DNA from: Bilabrum cf. latius
Taxonomy: Eukaryota > Bigyra: Bicosoecida > Bigyra > Bicosoecida
DNA: 64,000 bases
Assembly: GCA_965178125.1 (NCBI GenBank)
Contig: OZ237742.1
Location: forward strand, 310,001 to 374,000
Direction: 5' to 3'
The notes below the pieces were generated by a model, which had not been told where the DNA came from, did no database searches, and was given only the letters and a program-made list of their open reading frames with translations. A program made the translations under genes and the position numbers. Of this stretch, positions 50,671-63,685 are shown piece after piece (the stretch's first letter is position 1; each line of letters starts with the position of its first letter).

Positions 50671-53085
50671 ATGAACCTACTGCTACCAATGCATATTGTA
50701 TTGAGTGCTTTATTTGTGGTAGCGGGTTCAGCGCTGGCAGCAGCCGAGTACTCGGCCCCTGCGATCCCGCTAGCTGCAAGATCCCCTTTCTTCCAAGTGT
50801 GGACGTTTGGGCGCAAAACCCCTTCTGAAATCCAAAAGCATTGGTCATTCAATCCCGGAAATGGCTTTTTGGCCCGAACAGTTGCAATGGCCAGGGTGGG
50901 CGAACAGACCTTCAATTTAATTGCAGATCCAGTGGGAGGTTTGGAGGATGCGCAGCAGTCGGGTGTGGTTGTTGGCGCGACACGAACGGAACTGAAGTAC
51001 GCCCTTGGATCTACAGGCATTCAGATCGTGGCTACATTCACCTCGCCACTTATTCCTGACGACATGTAGGCCTTCGCAGATCCAGTCGTGTACGTCAATT
51101 TCTAGGCCACCAGCAACGGCCACGAGCCGTACACAGTTGATGTGCTGTTTGGCGTCACGGGAGAACTTCTTGTGTCTTAGCCCTCGCCAGAGTCCGGGGT
51201 ATCTCCCGGGCCTCACGCGTCCGGTGCGGAGAGTTCATGGTGCAACGACACGGACTGGGACGTCAGCTTCATGGAGTCTAAGGTGCCCTCAGCAGCCTGG
51301 ACCTCTCTGTCTACTACTAGCAGTAAGTCGGGGACCTCTGCGGCACAAATCAATGGATCAGCAACTCTGAGGGCCGCTCGCATAGGCAAGGCCCGGCAGC
51401 AGCCCCTCTGCAATTACGGAGACATGTACAAGGGCAACTGGGGCTGGCAGTACCTGGTGCCCGTCCCAAGGAGCCTGGGAGGCGGCACCGACGACGTGAC
51501 CATATGCACCGGGTGCGGGCTCAGGACAGCGGCGCGTGCCTTCGCGGCCACTGGAAACGCCGGCAACTCCGTGGACGCGGAGAACCCCAGGCCCTTCAAC
51601 GAAGGCCTGGACCGGGAGCCCGCCGTGATGCTGTCTGCCAGGCTAGGCATGGTGGCGCCCGGAGCTCCCCCGTCGACGTTCGCTCTAGCCTGGGCTGTGG
51701 ACGAGCTCGAGAGCATCCGCTTCTTCAATCGGACCCTGGTTCCGCTGTGGCGCCGCGCAATGCCCCCGAAGGACTACTACTCCGTGCCGCAACAGATGCT
51801 TGCACGCGCGGCATCTCGATTCCAGGAGCTGGACGAGCTGACCAAGAGCTGGGATGCAGCCGTATTGGCCAATGCCACGGCGGTCGGGGGTCCCAGTCTC
51901 GGGTTCATGGCATCCATGGCGTACCGACAGGCACTGGGAGCAGGCGCGATCACTTGGGAGCAGTCGACCAGCACGCTGCGAGCGTTCGTGAAGGAGCAGT
52001 CCACCAACGGTGACCTCTCCACCCAGGACATCATCTGGCCGCAGATGCCTATTTTACTGCTGTACGCCCCGTGGTTGCTCCTGCTGGAAGAGGTCGGACA
52101 CCTGGAGCTTGCAGACAACAGGACCAACGTGCAATACCCACTCGAGTGGACGCCCCATCAGTTAGGCAGATGGCCGATCGCGCAGCAGCAGGAGCAGGAG
52201 TACATGCCGGTCGAGACCACGGCCGACTTCATCTTCTCGATGGTAGAGGCAGAGCGCCGATCTCCGGGGCTCATTACCGAGTACCTCACGTAGCACAAGT
52301 ACTGGGATGCGATCGGGCGGTTCGCCAACTTCTTGGCTGCGTCCCTCCCCGACCCGCCCGTTCAGAAGTACACGAACGATTTCAGGGGGAACTAGGCGGG
52401 GTGGACCAACCTCGCCGTGAAAGGGACCATTGGACTGTCTGCATATGCCTGGCTAATCCGCCGGGCTCCTGCCGCGGCCCGCGCCTCTTTGCCTGACCCA
52501 GACAAGCTGGCCGCTGCAGCAAAGGCATCCAGCGAATTCTTCAACGACAAGGCGTGGGTTGGCCCGGACCACTTCCGCACATGCTACGACTGCGAACAGT
52601 ACAATGGCAGCGACACGTTTGACTACAAGTACAACCTCATGGGGCGCGTGCTCCTCGACGGGGAGCCGACGGAGGGCCTCGCCTTCGACACCGCGAAGCT
52701 TGATGCCGACCTCAAGTTCTACCAGGGCAAGATGCAGCGCTTTGGCGTGCCGTTTGCGAGTAACGATAACGTGACGGGTGTGCCAACGTGGCAGATGATG
52801 TTTGGGGTGTCCACAATGAACGCGACGACTGGTGAGGTTGGCCCCTTCTTTCAGGCTCTCCTCAAAGCTGGCGCCAGGGCATATTCGAACGACTCGGTGT
52901 CACCGGTTCCCATGAGCGACATGTTCGACTGTGTAACGCTGGCAAATAAGGGCCACAACGGGTATGGGATGAGGGCACGGCCCACGGTGGGCACTGTGTT
53001 CCTACCGATCTACGTGAGCATGCGTGCCAAGGAGCAACTCTGGCCAGTGCCCTAGCCTGAACTTCCCACCCCGGATACCTATTGA
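50671..53085 (+). CDS. Secreted GtaA-family glutaminase-like protein, 804 aa, six in-frame TAG codons
   Basis: ATG 50671 to TGA 53083-53085, with TAG at 51067, 51103, 51178, 52291, 52393 and 53053 only. A signal peptide opens the protein (MNLLLPMHIVLSALFVVAGSALA). The N-terminal domain shows SPFFQVWTFGRKTPSEIQKHW and FLARTVAMARVGEQTFNL, and the C-terminal six-hairpin part shows NDFRGN, TAG, AGWTNLAVKGTIGLSAYA and TFDYKYNLMGRVLL. This is the architecture of fungal glutaminase GtaA (DUF5127, DUF4965 and DUF1793-type regions). Those enzymes release ammonia from glutamine outside the cell, which would suit the nearby ammonium transporter. Two TAGs interrupt a beta strand near residues 133-145, and two flank the conserved DDF motif (541, 575), so a stop at either place would destroy the domain. 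The last TAG lies nine sense codons before TGA. Confidence 0.88.
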
Positions 53086-53379
53086 GCAGTCAGACACACA
53101 TCTGGCGGGCTGCTTGCTACATGTCATTTTTGCTACAGGCAACAAGTGGGGCGGAGCTGTCGAATTGGAACGGGCGACAGCTGCATCGTGCACGCTGCTC
53201 AGGTAAACCTACGCCTATCCTAGGATCAATGTGTTGAGAAATTCGTTCGGATTGATCGTGCTGTGTACTTCCAAGATAGTGACAGGTTGATTTGTAAGAT
53301 TCTATATCGATAAGACACATAATAAACAAGCAGCTATGCTAGACTAGTAAGTCACTCCTCCTGGCAACTCAGCAGTGAG

Positions 53380-56300
53380 TCAGCACTGCTGCGCCCCCTT
53401 CGAGTCCGGTGGCAGGATTGCTGGCATAGTATCTCGCGTTGCAGCAGGACGCTCAGTGCTCGTTACAGAGCGAGACGACTAATCCACGTGCGTGTTGTTG
53501 TTCTGCAGCAACCCGCCTCTCGACTTGTTTGCAGCAAGCGACCTACTAGACCCAGGCCTGAGCCGTCCTGGACTCGCCCTCTGCCTGCCCCACATGCATT
53601 CGCAACAGGAATCCATGCAAACATCGCAGCTACCCCGCTGGCTATTGCCTATTAAATGTCTCCTTGAGGCAGCACTAGCAAGGTGTAGCCGTCTACGGCC
53701 CAGGTGCAGCTCGTAGCAGCACACCGACTCGCACTCTAGTGCGCAACCCGCTCGTCCAATCTTGATGCACTTGCAGCAGAACGCGTCCGACAACCAGCGA
53801 AGCGTCCACCCGAGGCAGCACGACCAGCCGCACGAGAACTTTTCCTTCTACTGCTCGATCCATCCATCGCTACGTGCATCAGATGAGCTATTCTATGTGC
53901 CGTCTTCAGACGAATCTGCATCGCTGCTTTCTACCTCACCGAGGACGTGCGCGAGCTGGCCCTGATACTCTTTCGGCAAAGCAGCGTATGATCCAACGGC
54001 AAGACAAATGATAAAGAAGAATACATTGAGTCCAAGGACGACGTCTCCGATGACGCGACGAACTCTTTGCCCCCCCCCGTGCTCGCTGAGTGCCGCCTGC
54101 TGGCCCTCCGAGAAGGACTCCTGGAAGTCGCTGGGAACAGCGATGATCGGCAGCAGGGTCAGCATCAGGGCTACAGCGGACAGCTGCTCCAGCCTGTTGG
54201 CCAGGAGGGACCGCAGGGGCTGAAACACAGCCACAGAGTTTAGATGGACCACCACGAGGACGAGAGCCACGGCCACCTGCGCCGAGACGCCGACTTGCTG
54301 CAGAGAGGCCATAGACACCGCCAGAAAACCGCGTCGGAGCATATTTATAGATTCCCAATAAGGTGCACCTTGTCGATAGCTGGACAGCAGGTAGCTCAAC
54401 CGGTAGTTCTCTGTCCGGGACCGCTTGTCCTGGGAGCACGTGTAGTACATGGCGAGCATGGGGCCTCCGAGCGAGAGGAAGACGAGGATAGGGACGACGA
54501 TGCCGAACCTTGAAGCGGAGGTCGTCTCGCAGTTCACGTCGAGGTCCGCGCTGAGCCTGGACTAGAATGCAGAATCGTACCATCCCGCACCGGCATCGGC
54601 TGCGCTGTCCGCTTGAGCCGTCTCGTGGCCGGGGGGAAATCTGATGGCCAGACTAGCACCGGTTGCGTTGCTCGCCAGGGATGCCCAGTACAGTGGGGGA
54701 GCCTCGTCAAGAGGAACAGCCGCACTGCTTTCAAAGTCAGGCCCTACCATGGTGCAAGTTAGTAAAGCCACCGCTCTCGACGTGATAAATGCGTGGAGGG
54801 TCACCCCGACCACGGAGATCGCAAGGAGCACACGGTCTGCGTAAGACGGCTCAAACGCGGTTGGCGTGATGATTCGCCTGCGCTAACCTCTGCTTTTGTT
54901 TTTTCGCATGCGCACTACAGCCCGCAGCACAGTAACAGAGCCGCCTACGTGCGAAGATGAACGAGAGCTCTCCACCTGGGGAGCCCTAGCTTGCGGTCGA
55001 GGCGGCCGCGTCGGCTAGCTACGTGCTAGCGAAGGCAAGCTGGAATTCGATGCCCCCCACAAAGGGTTATTTGTCGAGTTCCCAATGCCATTCATGCCAG
55101 CCCCTATCGCCCTCATGCGCCGCAGATCGGAGGTCTGCACACGAAGAGGACCTGGTGTGAACCCAACGCTTCGTTGGGACCCAGCAGCAGACATAGAGCT
55201 GGGCATCTGTACGGTTCCCAGGGACGTCAGGCTCCTTCCACTAGTCATCATAGAGGGCGTGTGCGATGATTCTTGGCTCACGGTGTCGTGCATGCCGGCG
55301 TCCTCCTCGTGCTCAACGATCAGCGATCGGCCGCTCTCGAGCTGTGCTGACATCGTCCTTATAGCTGCATGTACGTCTACCCTCGGACGGTTGATCCGGC
55401 TACTCCGGCTGCCTCGGCTTGAGGTACGAGATGCTCGAGAGCCTACAGACATATTGCTGCCTTGTATGTGGCTACTGCTGCTGCTTCCAGCTTTGCTGTG
55501 GGCAGAAGACTGCTCGTTGGGGGGCGGTGCGGGGCTCTCCAGAGTTCCGGAGAATGGGAACCGAGCAGGGTTCTCCTCGTTTGTGCCCCCTTCATCAGTC
55601 AGATCAATGGATCTGTTCGATGCTCCAATCTGCAGATCCCGTCCTCGAACAGTCCAGCGACTCTGCTGCCCTGCCGACGGAATCGGGCTCGCACTGCCCG
55701 TGCTACGGTAAGTGCTTGAGTTGAGCACGTTGCTGGGTGCACCAAATTGATTCTGATCCCCATCGCTTGAATTACAGTCTTCATCGGTTTCAAGAATTGG
55801 TACGGCTGAACCGCTCAGTTTAGTGTCGGAGATCTCGAGAGGCTTCGCGATCCTCGGTGACGTGGTTAACATCTCCAGAGCTCCGGATTCTTGTCTTGAG
55901 TGCGTGTGGCGAGCCACGGCTAGTGACCGCTGCCTATGGACAGGCCTACGAGGAGCCTCCGTTTTCGTAGATCTCGCTGTCAGAGATCGTACAGAGTGCT
56001 CGGAAGGCACGTCGTCTCTCGCGACGGCAGCATCACTGCGAACCATCGACAGCACCCAGATGGGAATCGTTGCGCAAACGCCGAAGCCAAACAGCACCAG
56101 TACAACAGGCAGAGTAAGAGACATCATGACACGCAGAAACGCGGGTGACGACTGAAGAGGGATGCCGTCTACACCATACTCGAGAGAATCGCGATCGATT
56201 TCAGGTAGTACGGAACAGTCAGGTGACAGCACATCGATTCCGCCGGTCGTGCCTGCATCTGACACCGCAAAGAGTCGTAAAAAACCCTCAGACCACTAGG

Positions 56301-59300
56301 CATCAATGGCGCTTGCAATTGAGAGAACTTGCACGTGGCCTAAAATGACTCGCAGCACCGCGACCACGCCTGTCTTGTGCGATTTCTTGTCGATGTCCTC
56401 ATTGGCGTACTTGGCACCTGACCTGTGCGCCAGTAGCATCAGCCCACCGCAAGCTAGCATCGCGACTACGCACAGCCCAGCAAGCTAGAGACCAGCCTGT
56501 GTTGACTTGCACTCCAGGCAATCGCCAAAGGCAGAACGATGTCGACCAATCATGCACCGCTCGCAGCCCACACCAGCTCTTCCGTCTGCACACCCTTCGT
56601 GCGTGCTAGGCAGCAGGTCGGCATCGTCTCCAATTGCAGGAGATATCGCCACAGCCGACTCGAACTGCGTCTGGAGAGCGGTGAATGTCTCCTACTCAGT
56701 CGCGCCTGGTGGCACGAGAGAAGCCGCACTTGCCGGCACGATCGCTCTCCGTTGCTGGGGGTACTGCAAAGACGAGGCCCCCACGCACCAAGATGGCCGC
56801 CGGCAGCGCATAAATGGCAAATACTGCGACATGGCCCAAGGTACCCGCCATGAACCGTCGGCAGCAGTGCAATTGCCTTGGGACAGACCTCCGCACACGG
56901 CCATGGTCGCATCGACCGCTCGACAGGTCTTGCTGTCGGCATCCACCTCAGCGCCTGCCAAGTGCTAGTCGGCTCGACAAGACTCCAGCACTTCGGTCGG
57001 GGCCCATGTCCCAGCCGGTGCGGGGTTGTTGTTAGACATCGCACGGACTCGTACAATGAACGGGGCAGCATCGCTAGCAGACGCTATTGCCCTAAATACC
57101 TGGATGCCAGCGGCTGTAGGCGAAGCACTGCGAATTCTCGCGGCAACGTCAGGCGGGAGACCGGGGCTGAGGGGCAGCTATCGAGAATCCGGCAGCATAC
57201 TGGAAACGCTTGAGCCATCGTTTGATCCGGGGCGCGATGGGCTGCCCGGCACTGCGGGAATCGACGATTCACCCCATAGCACAGAGTCGCGCTCCAGCAC
57301 CGTGCGTCGAGCATCTACGAAAGCTGTGCTAGGATCTAGAACCGATTGCTGGATGCTGCTCAGGCGGATCACTTCCACCAAAAAGCCTGTTGCTTCTGTG
57401 AGCGTGTCTAGCGCGGCAGAAGAAGCCGAGCCTGCAGCGGTTAGTGCGTTGGACTCATCCGCCGGGGACGGGTACGTCCACATGACCTCGATCTGAGTGG
57501 GGTCTCCGATCGGTCGCCTGGCGTACACCGTCCAAGGTATCAAAGCTGGCACTCTTGCTCTGCTGGCCTGCTCCGTCTGCACCCTGATCCCTGTCGAGCA
57601 CACACGTGATCGCAGGCAGACGCGGACCACGGCGAACGGGCTGGGCACCGTGATCTGCGAGCCATTCAAACGTTCGATGAACTCGAGATGCAGCCGTTCG
57701 GCCTCAAATATAGGCAAGGAGCCTTCAAATGCAACTGATGGATTCCCCCCATCCCACGAACGAATGGGCACGAGTGAGAAAGTCGTGGACGCACCGGCCT
57801 GGGTTCGCCGCCGGCCGTGCACTTCGTCGTCGTACCACAGAAGCTCTGAGTCGTCCAGAGACGGAGACTGGCCCAGTCGAGGTACGACCGTCTCGACTAG
57901 CACACCCGTCACGTCATCTGGAGCATACCCCAGCGATGAACCGAACAGCTGCACCGGGACGGACTCGCGAATCAAGCGATCCGAGATGGCAGAGATCGTA
58001 GGCACGTCCTGCGTCTCTAGCAGCCCAGCCACGGCGGAGGACTCTCGGCCGCCGATCGAAACCTAGATGGAGTTCATTTGGGGCCACTGTTGAGCGACTG
58101 GTTCTACTCGATTGCATCGAACACAACTCGAGTTGTGCACCTCCATATCCTGGCACCGCCGGCCTGCGACAAGCATGCCGAGCAATATATCCCCACGAGA
58201 CGCAACAGCATCCATGTCAAGGAGTCCAGGAAAAAAATCAGTCCCGCAAACAAGAAGCCCACTTTCGGCAGTACCTCCAGCCCCGCTCCCGCTCAGGTCA
58301 TCCGCGAAGAGAATCCTGGAAGGATACACGGCAGTAGGCACCGGTGGGTCGTAGCTGAAGGACCCCTCTGCATGCAGACCGCCTCGCGTGTACACGCGCA
58401 CGAGGGCCTCGGCCACGAAGCCAGGAGTTGCGGTGAATACGAGCTCCAGAGGGTTCACCCACTACCACTCTGCCGACAACCAGCTCAACGATGAGTTAAC
58501 CACAACCCGCTCGATGTCGCTTGCAGCGGACCCGAGTCCACTCCCGACAACTCGAAGCAATGCGCCCCCTTCTGCTGGAACGCTTCCATGCACCACAGTC
58601 TGGACAAAAGGGGGCGGAACTGGCCTGATAAGATCCGGAAACTGGAATGTGTTTGTCACGTTACCCTCCACCATCGAGACGCGCACATCGGCGCTTGTCC
58701 ATTCAGCTGGATGCACCACGCCGGTGCATCGAAGCGTCGTATGCGAGAGAACGTCAATATCAGCGCAAGATTCGTTGCCGATCGAAACAGAAGCCAGTAA
58801 ATCTCCAGAAAATCCGACGCCGCGAAGGGTAAAGTCCGTCGATATCGATCCGTTTGAGGGCAGCACGCTTGCTGGGGAGACGGACTGGACCACGGGGTCT
58901 GCCGTGGAATACGATATGGCACCAGAGCTGGACTGGCCGTCGACCACAACGGTGACTGTCAGGTCCAATCCCGACACAGCAGGTGCCCTGCAATTAATCT
59001 ACGAATCAGACAAGTGCACCGGGCTGTCGCACGGTACGCCATTGATCAACACCGACGGGGTTGCGGTCGGAACGCGGCTAGCATTCGCTGCATCCACAGG
59101 TCTGCCAAAGCCGGTCCCTAGGATCTGCAACAAGCTGCCAGTTCCTGGAGAGCTCGCACGCGGGAGCACTCCCTGGGACGGTTGCACATCAACGACTTCT
59201 GGAGCAGCATACGCAACGGTGCCGGCAAGCATCTAGTCCGGCAGCACACCAGGAATGCTTGCTTCGAACGCAAGCAGCACCTGGCTCTGCACGCCAGTGC

Positions 59301-62300
59301 CAGGGGGCGCACTACAGCACAGCGTGTCCCAACCAGCCACACGGAGCTGTCCGCAATCTCTGCCTCCAACTGCAACTCGAGCAAGATCCTTCTCCACCAG
59401 ACCAAGGGCGATGACTGGAGACCAGTTCCGGAACAGACACAGCGTTGACCCGCCTGCTGTAGACAGCACAGGAACAGCATCAGCGGTGAAGGGCATTACC
59501 TCTGACGCGCCGAGTACGACCGTGCCATCCTCAAACGGCACGGCTGGGAGCATGAGCTACCTTGGTGAGAATGCCACGAGATCGCCGCGGAGAATGTGCA
59601 CTTCGTCGCCAAAATCAAAGGCTCGCACGATTGACCGCCCCTTCAGTTGATCTGTGATCGTCAGCGTGCTCATAATTTGCGTGCTGAGCCAGAGGCTTGG
59701 CCGGGGAAGTGCAACCGTCACTTCCCCGCGCTTGCTTTGATCCAAACTGCCGACAGGCACACCATCCATTACACTGCGCATCGAGCTGGGAGCCATTGGC
59801 AGCGAAGCCGGAGACACGCAACGGATGACCTCCCCACAGGCCAGTTTCATCAGGGATGCGGACGGCCCGAACTGCACAGGTGCAACCAGGGAGGGGTCAG
59901 CCACATTGTCCAAGCTGCCGAGTCCTAGGTACCTGCCAACACCCCAGCAGCGCACTTCACCCGTCTCAAGTACTGCACAGCTGTGACGATTGCCGACCGC
60001 GACCGACACGGCGCGGCCCCCGACCTGGTCCAGCCTAACTGGCAGCGGCGAGTCAGCAGGGTCGTACACGCTGGAGGTGTCTAGCCCAGTGCCAAGCCTG
60101 CCTTGTGCCCCGATTCCGAAGCACCGGACAGAACCCGTGTGCGTCAACACGCACGTGTGCCCACCGCTCGCACTCACTTCGATCGCTCGGTCGTCTCCCA
60201 GATCGATTCGGCGATGCTCTGCCGGATCCTCAACGCTCTCTACTCCGCGCCCAAGGCCAAGAGCCCCGGTCGAAGCTCTGCCCCAACACTTGCAGCTCCC
60301 ATCGAGCAGCACGGCACAGGCGTACGAGGCGCCCACGCTAATCTGCACGGCTGTAGAGTTGGCCTACCCCAGGACACCGTTCTGCACGAACCGGATTGGC
60401 CGGGACTCTTCAAACGTCGAAACGTCGTCAATGGTGCTGAATCCCACGTAACCTGCGCGTCCAACACACTTCACAGCACCGTTATTTTGAAGCACGCACG
60501 ATGCAAACTACCCAGCGCCTGCACCGATGGCCCAAGCGTCCTCTGTGGAGTTCGAAACACGGATGGCCGGCACAGCAGACGGGTCACGCACCTGCACCGG
60601 CACAGAAGGCCCGCGGCCCAGATGGGGCCCTCCTCTGCCCCACGTTGAAATAGTCCCGTCTGTGAGCACTGCAACGGTGTACCCTTGCCCGCACGCCACT
60701 GCTACGGCCTTTCCAGACGAGTTGGTTGGCAACGGCACGGGGGGCAGCCTCCAGGGCTCAGCCACGGCCGCGCTGCCCTGGCCCAGTTCACCGAACGAGT
60801 TGGACCCGAAGCATCTAAGATCCTGCCTGTCATCTATGACGCACGTGTGCTCGAAGCCAGCGGACACTAGCACCGCCTGCCTGTCGTTCTGCCCTCGCCT
60901 CTCATCCAGCTGCAAAGGGGGCACGCTCGATGGCCTCAAAATGTCCTCAGACTGATCCACGCCAAGGTTGCCTGAGATGGAGTCGCCGAAGCACTGCAAG
61001 TCTCCGACCTCGCTGACGGCACACGTGTGCGAGGCTCCTGCGCTCAGCTGCACGGTTCTCGGGCCCATTCCCCTCAAGCGCACCTGGGCAGCATCGAGGG
61101 GAGCGAGGACGGGGTCGTTGCCCCGCTACCCGTAGCCCGTCCCGGTGGCAAGACCGAAGCATCGCAGCCTGCCTGATTCCAAAGCGGCGCACGTGAACAT
61201 GTCACCGACAGACACGTCCACTACCGCCTCCCCCAGCTGCACGGCAGGCGTGTCTTCAGGGTCCAGAATGTTCGACTGGTCGCCCTGGCCCAGCTTACCG
61301 CCTAGGCCCTCGCCGAAGCAATAAAGGTCCCTGTCGATAGACAGCACGCACGTGTGCGCTACAGAGGCATAAACTTTCGCTACCGGTCTTAAATTTGGCC
61401 CGCATCGCCTCCGACGTAGCCTCCTTGGGTCGGGCACAGAGCTGGACGAGCTGCCGTAGCCCAGGTAGCGCCTGCCCCAGCACTTCAGCGTGTTGTCTGC
61501 AAGCACCGCACACGTGTGCGCATCTGCTGCGCTGACATCCAGCGCGCCAATCCCGCTCGAAGACAGTTCCACGGCTGTTGTCGTGCTCGGGTCGAGCACT
61601 CCGATCGTGAGACCCGTGCCCAATTGCCCCGCCCCGTTGTCTCCCCAGCAAATCACCCTCTGTGTCTCAGTGAGAGCGCAGGTGTGGCGAGCACCGGCAG
61701 ACACTGCGACTGCCTTCGTATCATTCGAGTCAAGGCGCGCGAGGCCCCGCTGGTACGGCACGTTCTGGTCCGTGGTACCAACGCCGCACTGGCCCTCGGC
61801 ATTGGCTCCCCCGCAGCGGACTCGGCCTGTCATAGCCTCGATCAGGCACATGTGTTCCCCTCCCGCGCTTATAGACGCAGCGCTGTAGTTCAGAGAGGCA
61901 ACGGCCGATGGCGATAGCACGTTCGCGTTTGAATCGGTGCCAAGCTGCTTCTCGCCGCCTTCTCCCCAGCACTTGACGTGGCGCTTCGGCGCCAGGATCG
62001 CGCACGTGAAGTAGTCTCCCGCGTCAATAGACAGCGGGCTAAGGTTCGACTCGGATGGGTCCGCAGGCATCGCGTAGTCAATTTCTGCTGCCATACTTGC
62101 ATCGGGGGCGGGGTTCAGGTCACCGCGGCCAAGCTGGCCCTTGGAGTTGTCCGTGCCAAAGCACTTGGAGCCGCCGCCGGACGACAGCACGCATGTGTGC
62201 GCTAGTCCCGATGTCACACGCAGTGCATCCGCGCCGTGGATGCACGACCTTGTGTGTGAGCGCTTTCCAGCCTCGCTGCTACTGCTGCCTGGCAGTGCGA

Positions 62301-63213
62301 GCGGCACGGATTCTACCACTGTCCAATTCTGCTTCGGATCGGATGGCTAGAAATTCCTAAGAGTCGCAACTCTTACATGAAAGTGAAGCAAGGGTGGAAT
62401 CTACCCATTATCAGCAACAATGTCATTACTACCCACGACCGGGTTGGCACTAGCCGCAGCATGCAGCAGGCTTGACGGAATTGCCACTTCCTGCGCCTGG
62501 TTTGGCTGCGATTCGACGAGCATGGCCCTGCCGCATTCTGGGGCTGCATTCCAGCCAAAGTGCACCGATCTAGCAATCGACGAGCTATTTGTAGTACGGG
62601 TTGAGTTGGACTACTGTTCACCCGGCGAATTCGAAACCAGAGCCCAGCTTCGCACTGTCGGGCGTGACAGAAAGTTGGCTGAGCTGCACTATGAGAAACA
62701 TGATTGCGTACCTGTTTGCACCTAAACGAGAAGCACAGCCCCCCACAACTACTGCAGGAGATTCCTATGACAATCGACCGCCGAGCAGCGACCGCTCGCA
62801 TCGTGGAGTTCGCCACCAGCCGTTTGGGTGGCATTGAGCTGCAGAGCCCCGCTTCGGCCAGGACCGCCAACTGATACGCCAATCCATATTTCACTGCATT
62901 GATGCGGCAACTTTGCCGCTCTGCTGTGTGATTCGTTGGCAGCATATACATGGGGCACACGGTGGTTCTCGTTTTGATCGAATCGCTGCTACGAATTGCT
63001 CTGCCAACGGACCCGAATCTCGTCGAACCAAGGGATGGCCGAGGCATTGAGTTGACTGAAATCTTTGCATTCAGATATTGTTCCCGGCTCCGCCCGTGAA
63101 CACCACGGCAAGTCCCCGAGAGGCCCAGTAGCGCACTACGCGTAGTTTGCCAATACACCTAGAGCAACCACTACGAGGGCTATGTTTGGGCGCCTCGGTG
63201 TGATCAAACTCAT
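53380..63213 (-). CDS. Giant RCC1-repeat/TIG-like/Cys-rich/multi-TM surface protein, 3277 aa, 27 in-frame TAG codons
   Basis: One minus-strand frame of 3278 codons from ATG 63213 to TGA 53380-53382, with 27 TAG and no TAA or TGA inside. Signal peptide: NIALVVVALGVLANYA, then TAG. Residues about 320-1170 hold at least ten RCC1-type repeats, each VSAG-x2-HTC-A-x6-L-x-CFG followed by LG-x-G. Residues about 1330-1740 hold TIG/IPT-like repeats (QILGTGFG, FTLRGVGFSGDL, LLRVVGSGLG). A Cys-rich GCC-like module (CADGRAGVGCERC, CLEC) lies near 2210-2240, followed by membrane segments (LAGLCVVAMLACGGLMLL; VVLVLFGFGVCATIPIWVL; GIVVPILVFLSLGGPMLAMY; VAVALVLVVVH; LALMLTLLPIIA-like; LNVFFFIICLAVGS). The C-terminus adds a second Cys-rich tail. 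It is probably a large plasma-membrane receptor or adhesin. No intron is needed. Confidence 0.86.
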
Positions 63214-63685
63214 TGCCACCAAAACGTTCGGGACTCAGCTTCGAACAATGGGAGCATCTATCCAGCACTACCGCAGGGTGGCGTAGAAAGATGTAGATAC
63301 GCCGTGGCACCATGCGTGTGCGCGGCTGCCGGAACATGGTCGAACATGGTCGCAAGCAAGGGCTGACACAGACCAGCATTCAACAAGCACGGCAGCGGAT
63401 TTCGCCTCTTCAAACTGTCAAACGCACAGCTGCACTTTACAAACCAAATCGGCGAGCCACGGGAGATTCTTCATCCGCCGGCCGGTGGCAAGAGCCGGTT
63501 GGCACGTCCATGATCCGCTCTCAACCAATACCTCCTGCAACCCTCCGATGGTCTTAGCATAGAATTTTGTATATACTACACCAAGTCAGCCATATTCCGA
63601 GGCATGAGAGGCAAGAAAATCCACAAATCATCACACTACCGGCACCTAGCTTCGACTCACATCCATTCCGTGGCACAGCCTTAAG
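63214..63685. promoter_or_regulatory. Divergent intergenic region between the giant surface protein and the Twinkle-like gene
   Basis: About 470 bp between opposite start codons with no supported ORF. It contains a tatatacta word near 63572. Both promoters should lie here. Confidence 0.35.
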
